A DNA stretch of 64,000 nt, from contig NC_009092.1 of assembly GCF_000016065.1 (NCBI RefSeq), positions 3,782,001 to 3,846,000 of the forward strand, in the 5' to 3' direction. The stretch's first letter is position 1, and each line of letters starts with the position of its first letter. This document shows positions 63,775-64,000 of the stretch, in pieces. The notes below the pieces were generated by a model that was given only the letters and a program-made list of their open reading frames with translations, ran no database searches and was not told the origin of the DNA. Both the position numbers and the translations under genes were made by a program. This stretch comes from Shewanella loihica PV-4. GTDB lineage: Bacteria > Pseudomonadota > Gammaproteobacteria > Enterobacterales > Shewanellaceae.

Positions 63775-64000
63775 ATGTTTCGACGATTGCAATCCCTGTT
63801 TCACACGCCTCCGCCAGAATCATCCAGGCTTACCTCCAAAGCGTCTAAATCAAAAACGTCTAAGCCTCCAGCAAACAGTACCGAGCTTAACGCGCATCAG
63901 CAGCTTATTCTCGAGGCCGTTGAATCTTGCTATCAAACGGCAGAGGGGCAACTTAAGCGCGACTTTCAGCGCCCCGAGGTGAACTTCAAACTCAGGGGCA
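63775..64000 (+). CDS. SprT-like metalloprotease, N-terminal part (partial)
   Basis: A frame from ATG 63775 runs off the right edge (75 codons). It starts MFRRLQSLFHTPPPE, has a Ser/Lys/Pro-rich stretch, then HQQLILEAVESCYQTAEGQL and FQRPEVNFKLRG, which resembles the N-terminal part of SprT/YgjP-type zinc proteases (ERCYQLAE...RPxVxFxLRG). The HExxH motif would lie beyond the window. The family is likely but not proved. Confidence 0.6.
   Translation, partial: MFRRLQSLFHTPPPESSRLTSKASKSKTSKPPANSTELNAHQQLILEAVESCYQTAEGQLKRDFQRPEVNFKLRG

Overview
The window looks like chromosomal DNA of a higher-GC Shewanella (Gammaproteobacteria). Support comes from gene content: a NapDAGHB nitrate reductase operon without napC, an unlinked flavoprotein/tetraheme cytochrome c pair, an ExeM-type nuclease with a GlyGly-CTERM tail, an S46 peptidase, a single-chain acetyl-CoA-carboxylase-like protein of about 1,500 residues and an OXA-55-like beta-lactamase. 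The species cannot be fixed from the sequence alone. No tRNA, rRNA or CRISPR array was seen.

Layout. 1-4.2 kb: DUF3087 membrane protein, a MetT-type transporter behind tandem MetJ boxes, a DUF998 membrane protein and an RluF-like pseudouridine synthase. 4.8-6.9 kb: Tat-exported FAD reductase plus tetraheme cytochrome c. 7-11.8 kb: small membrane protein, DUF4823 lipoprotein, and a probably acquired pair (MBL-fold hydrolase and GlxA-type AraC regulator) between copies of a palindromic repeat family. 11.8-16.6 kb: S46 peptidase, aromatic amino acid permease, and a UPF0016 manganese exporter behind a yybP-ykoY riboswitch. 16.6-28.7 kb: catalase, small membrane protein, MenI-like thioesterase, ExeM behind a consensus CRP site, CsgD/VpsT-like regulator, YjdF, SerA, DUF3592 protein and YgfZ. 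28.7-40.4 kb: HD-GYP response regulator and a very large hybrid histidine kinase, then an AttEFGH-like ABC exporter/lipocalin lipoprotein operon. 40.4-46.3 kb: cytochrome b561 and the divergent nap-beta operon, preceded by FNR-like and NarP sites.

46.3-49.8 kb is the most plastic region: two nearly identical direct repeats bracket a frameshifted small membrane gene, a GST and a small P-loop kinase; next come a single integron gene cassette with its own attC site (no integrase in view) and further repeat copies. 50-64 kb returns to core genes: VOC protein, DUF5062 protein, P-type ATPase, tandem universal stress protein, CPA2 antiporter, the fused carboxylase with a divergent LysR gene, the class D beta-lactamase, a secreted C15-like protein and the start of a SprT-like gene.

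Together the genes suit a marine facultative anaerobe with periplasmic electron transfer (nitrate, an unidentified organic acceptor), extracellular DNA and peptide use, and biofilm/c-di-GMP signalling. The points most worth following up are the lone integron cassette, the palindromic repeat family, the reductase lacking canonical fumarate-binding residues, the apparently lipidated NapB, the Cys-to-Ser C15 homologue, the fused carboxylase and the MetJ, Mn-riboswitch and NarP/FNR control sites.
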